A stretch of 5,205 bases of DNA from Opitutales bacterium (GTDB lineage: Bacteria > Verrucomicrobiota > Verrucomicrobiia > Opitutales > Oceanipulchritudinaceae): the NCBI GenBank assembly GCA_007123395.1, contig SKLD01000058.1, positions 1 through 5,205 on the forward strand, written 5' to 3'. The notes beneath the pieces were generated by a model. That model saw nothing but the letters and a program-made list of their open reading frames with translations, was not told where the DNA came from and made no database searches. Each line of letters opens with the position of its first letter. Within the stretch, counting starts at the first letter, position 1. Positions 3,685 through 5,205 of the stretch are shown here, one piece after another. Both the position numbers and the translations under genes were made by a program.

Positions 3685-5205
3685 TCATGAAATTGGCCCG
3701 GGCCAGCCGCGCGCTTTCCGCAGGATGGCGGGCAAGGCATCGACCGCGCGCCCAAGGTCGACAAAGTCGTCAAACCCCGCCGCAAATACCCTCCGTTGGT
3801 CGGAGAACCCGCCCTCCTCCGCAACTCCGACGAAGTATGTTTCCTCCGCCCGCGCCTCCGACGCCTTCGCAACAAGCCGCAGTACGGCATCCGCGTTTTC
3901 GTCGAGGAGGAGGAGGATCGTAATGGAGGGGGCGTCCCTCCGCAACCGCTTCCGCAGAGCCCCGAGGGTATGCACCCGCTCGACCTCCGCGCCGTGTCCG
4001 CGCAGCGCGGCAATGAGACCGCGCAAGCGTCCGAGCTTCGGATCATAGGCAAGCACCCGGAGTCCATGCACCGCCGATTCCGCCGCCGCGTCCTCCGCGC
4101 CCTCCCGCGTCGCAACACGCTTTGCGCGAACCGTGAGCGTAAAGCAACTGCCCTTTCCCGGCTCGCTCTCCACCGTCAGACCCCCGTCCATGAGAGCCGC
4201 CAGCCGTTGGCTGAGCGCGAGCCCGATGCCTGTGCCGCCGTAGTTGCGCGTGTCCGACTCGTCCAACTGACAGAACGCGTCGAAAATCCTCTCCCTCCCG
4301 TCCGCACTCAGCCCGATCCCCGTATCATGAATCTCGAAACGAAGAAGGACGGAATCCGGACCTTCAATGGTGGCTGAAGCGCTGACACGGACTCCGCCTT
4401 TCGGCGTAAACTTGACCGCATTGTCCAGCAACTCGTCGAGCACTTGGGCAAGCCGTTTAGCGTCGCCCTCCGCAAAGTCGGGCAGATTTCCCGCATCCCA
4501 TTCAAAAACGAGCCCCTTCGCACCGGCCGCCGTCGCGTGCTTGGAGCAAACTTCGCCGAGGACCTCGGCGGGCTTGAACCCGGACGATTCCAGCACAAAC
4601 CGCCCCGCCTCTATCCGGGCGAGGTCGAGAACATCATTCGTCATCTTCAGAAGGCTCATCCCGCACTCGCGCACGGTTCGCACCGATTCCCGCTGCTCCG
4701 CGCTCAGCGGCGTCTCCTCAAGGAGGCTCGCCATGCCGATGATACCGTTGAGGGGCGTGCGGATCTCGTGCGTGATGCTCGCGAGAAACTCGGTCTTCGC
4801 CCGGTTCGCCTCGTTCTCCCGGCGCTCCGCCGCACGCACGCGCGTGATCGTCCCGCGCAACAGGCGGTTCGCATCCCGCTGCGCGTTGTAGCGGCTGTAG
4901 AGAAGAATTAGCAAAAGCGCCGCCATGACGATAACGGTGAGCCCCAGCATCCGCAATCGCCGCTCCTGCATGCCCAGAAACCCCTCTGTGGTTGCCTCGG
5001 CGGCGACACGGCCCGCCTCGTGCCCGGCGGCCAGCAAGGCCGCGCCGGCGTCCTCGCGCACCTTCCGTACTGTTTCCGCGAGAGCGCGCTCCGCCCGCCG
5101 CGCCCGCACCGATTGCTTCCATGCCCGCTCAAATTCACCCTCTCTTGCATAAACTGCGGCAAAGGCAAGGTGAAGCCGCTGCGAAAAACGTACCGCGCCC
5201 GCCGC
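3685..5205 (-). CDS. Hybrid sensor histidine kinase with degenerate receiver, 5'-partial
   Basis: 506 residues are visible; the frame stays open to the right edge, so the true start lies outside. Numbering here is from an internal GTG at 5109. Upstream of it, 32 further codons (including RLHLAFAAVYAREGEFERAW) look like the last helix pair of a TPR sensor domain. Next come a charged helix (about 1-50), one transmembrane helix (about 54-71) and a short linker. The HisKA domain has the phospho-accepting His114 in SITHEIRTPLNG. The HATPase domain follows, with Asn230 (LLDNAVKFTP), DTGIGL (262-267) and GGTGIGL (291-297). All catalytic boxes are intact, so autophosphorylation is expected. The C-terminal domain (about 349-467) is receiver-like: an Asp403 is possible in ILLLLDENAD, but the conserved Thr and Lys positions are replaced. 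The signal is unknown and no separate regulator is visible. Confidence 0.92.
   Translation of the reverse strand, partial: AAGAVRFSQRLHLAFAAVYAREGEFERAWKQSVRARRAERALAETVRKVREDAGAALLAAGHEAGRVAAEATTEGFLGMQERRLRMLGLTVIVMAALLLILLYSRYNAQRDANRLLRGTITRVRAAERRENEANRAKTEFLASITHEIRTPLNGIIGMASLLEETPLSAEQRESVRTVRECGMSLLKMTNDVLDLARIEAGRFVLESSGFKPAEVLGEVCSKHATAAGAKGLVFEWDAGNLPDFAEGDAKRLAQVLDELLDNAVKFTPKGGVRVSASATIEGPDSVLLRFEIHDTGIGLSADGRERIFDAFCQLDESDTRNYGGTGIGLALSQRLAALMDGGLTVESEPGKGSCFTLTVRAKRVATREGAEDAAAESAVHGLRVLAYDPKLGRLRGLIAALRGHGAEVERVHTLGALRKRLRRDAPSITILLLLDENADAVLRLVAKASEARAEETYFVGVAEEGGFSDQRRVFAAGFDDFVDLGRAVDALPAILRKARGWPGPIS

Overview
This is a GC-rich bacterial chromosome segment. All recognisable protein-coding genes lie on the minus strand, so transcription runs from right to left. 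The lineage cannot be fixed from the window. Long intergenic stretches filled with short period-7 and period-8 repeats and palindromic words resemble what I remember of PVC-group genomes, especially Kiritimatiellota-like ones. That placement is an impression, not a result.

Right part (about 2107-5205): a compact co-directional cluster. It begins with a sensor histidine kinase that runs off the right edge. Its visible parts are a TPR-like helix, one transmembrane segment, HisKA, HATPase and a degenerate C-terminal receiver. After 39 bp comes a cyclophilin-type peptidyl-prolyl isomerase with a lipoprotein signal peptide. Three bases later comes a class I SAM-dependent methyltransferase of the RlmI/RlmK-like (COG1092) group. 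The isomerase and methyltransferase are very probably co-transcribed and translationally coupled, and they share a reading frame across the stop codon. A candidate promoter in the kinase-isomerase gap would give an almost leaderless mRNA.

Left part (about 1-2106): a gene-poor accumulation of repeats and gene remnants. It holds a DUF2283 gene whose upstream DUF4258-like partner is reduced to its two ends, a 5'-less ORF with a sulfotransferase-like C-terminal tail, and a small one-helix membrane ORF cut by the left edge. Between them are three arrays of an octamer (consensus CTGAAACG), one heptamer array (TGATTGT), a 29-bp direct repeat containing a perfect 14-bp palindrome, and several hairpins.

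I see no CRISPR array, tRNA, rRNA, transposase or complete new defence or metabolic system. The most informative features are the eroding DUF4258/DUF2283 pair, the dispersed short-period arrays, and the odd isomerase-methyltransferase junction.
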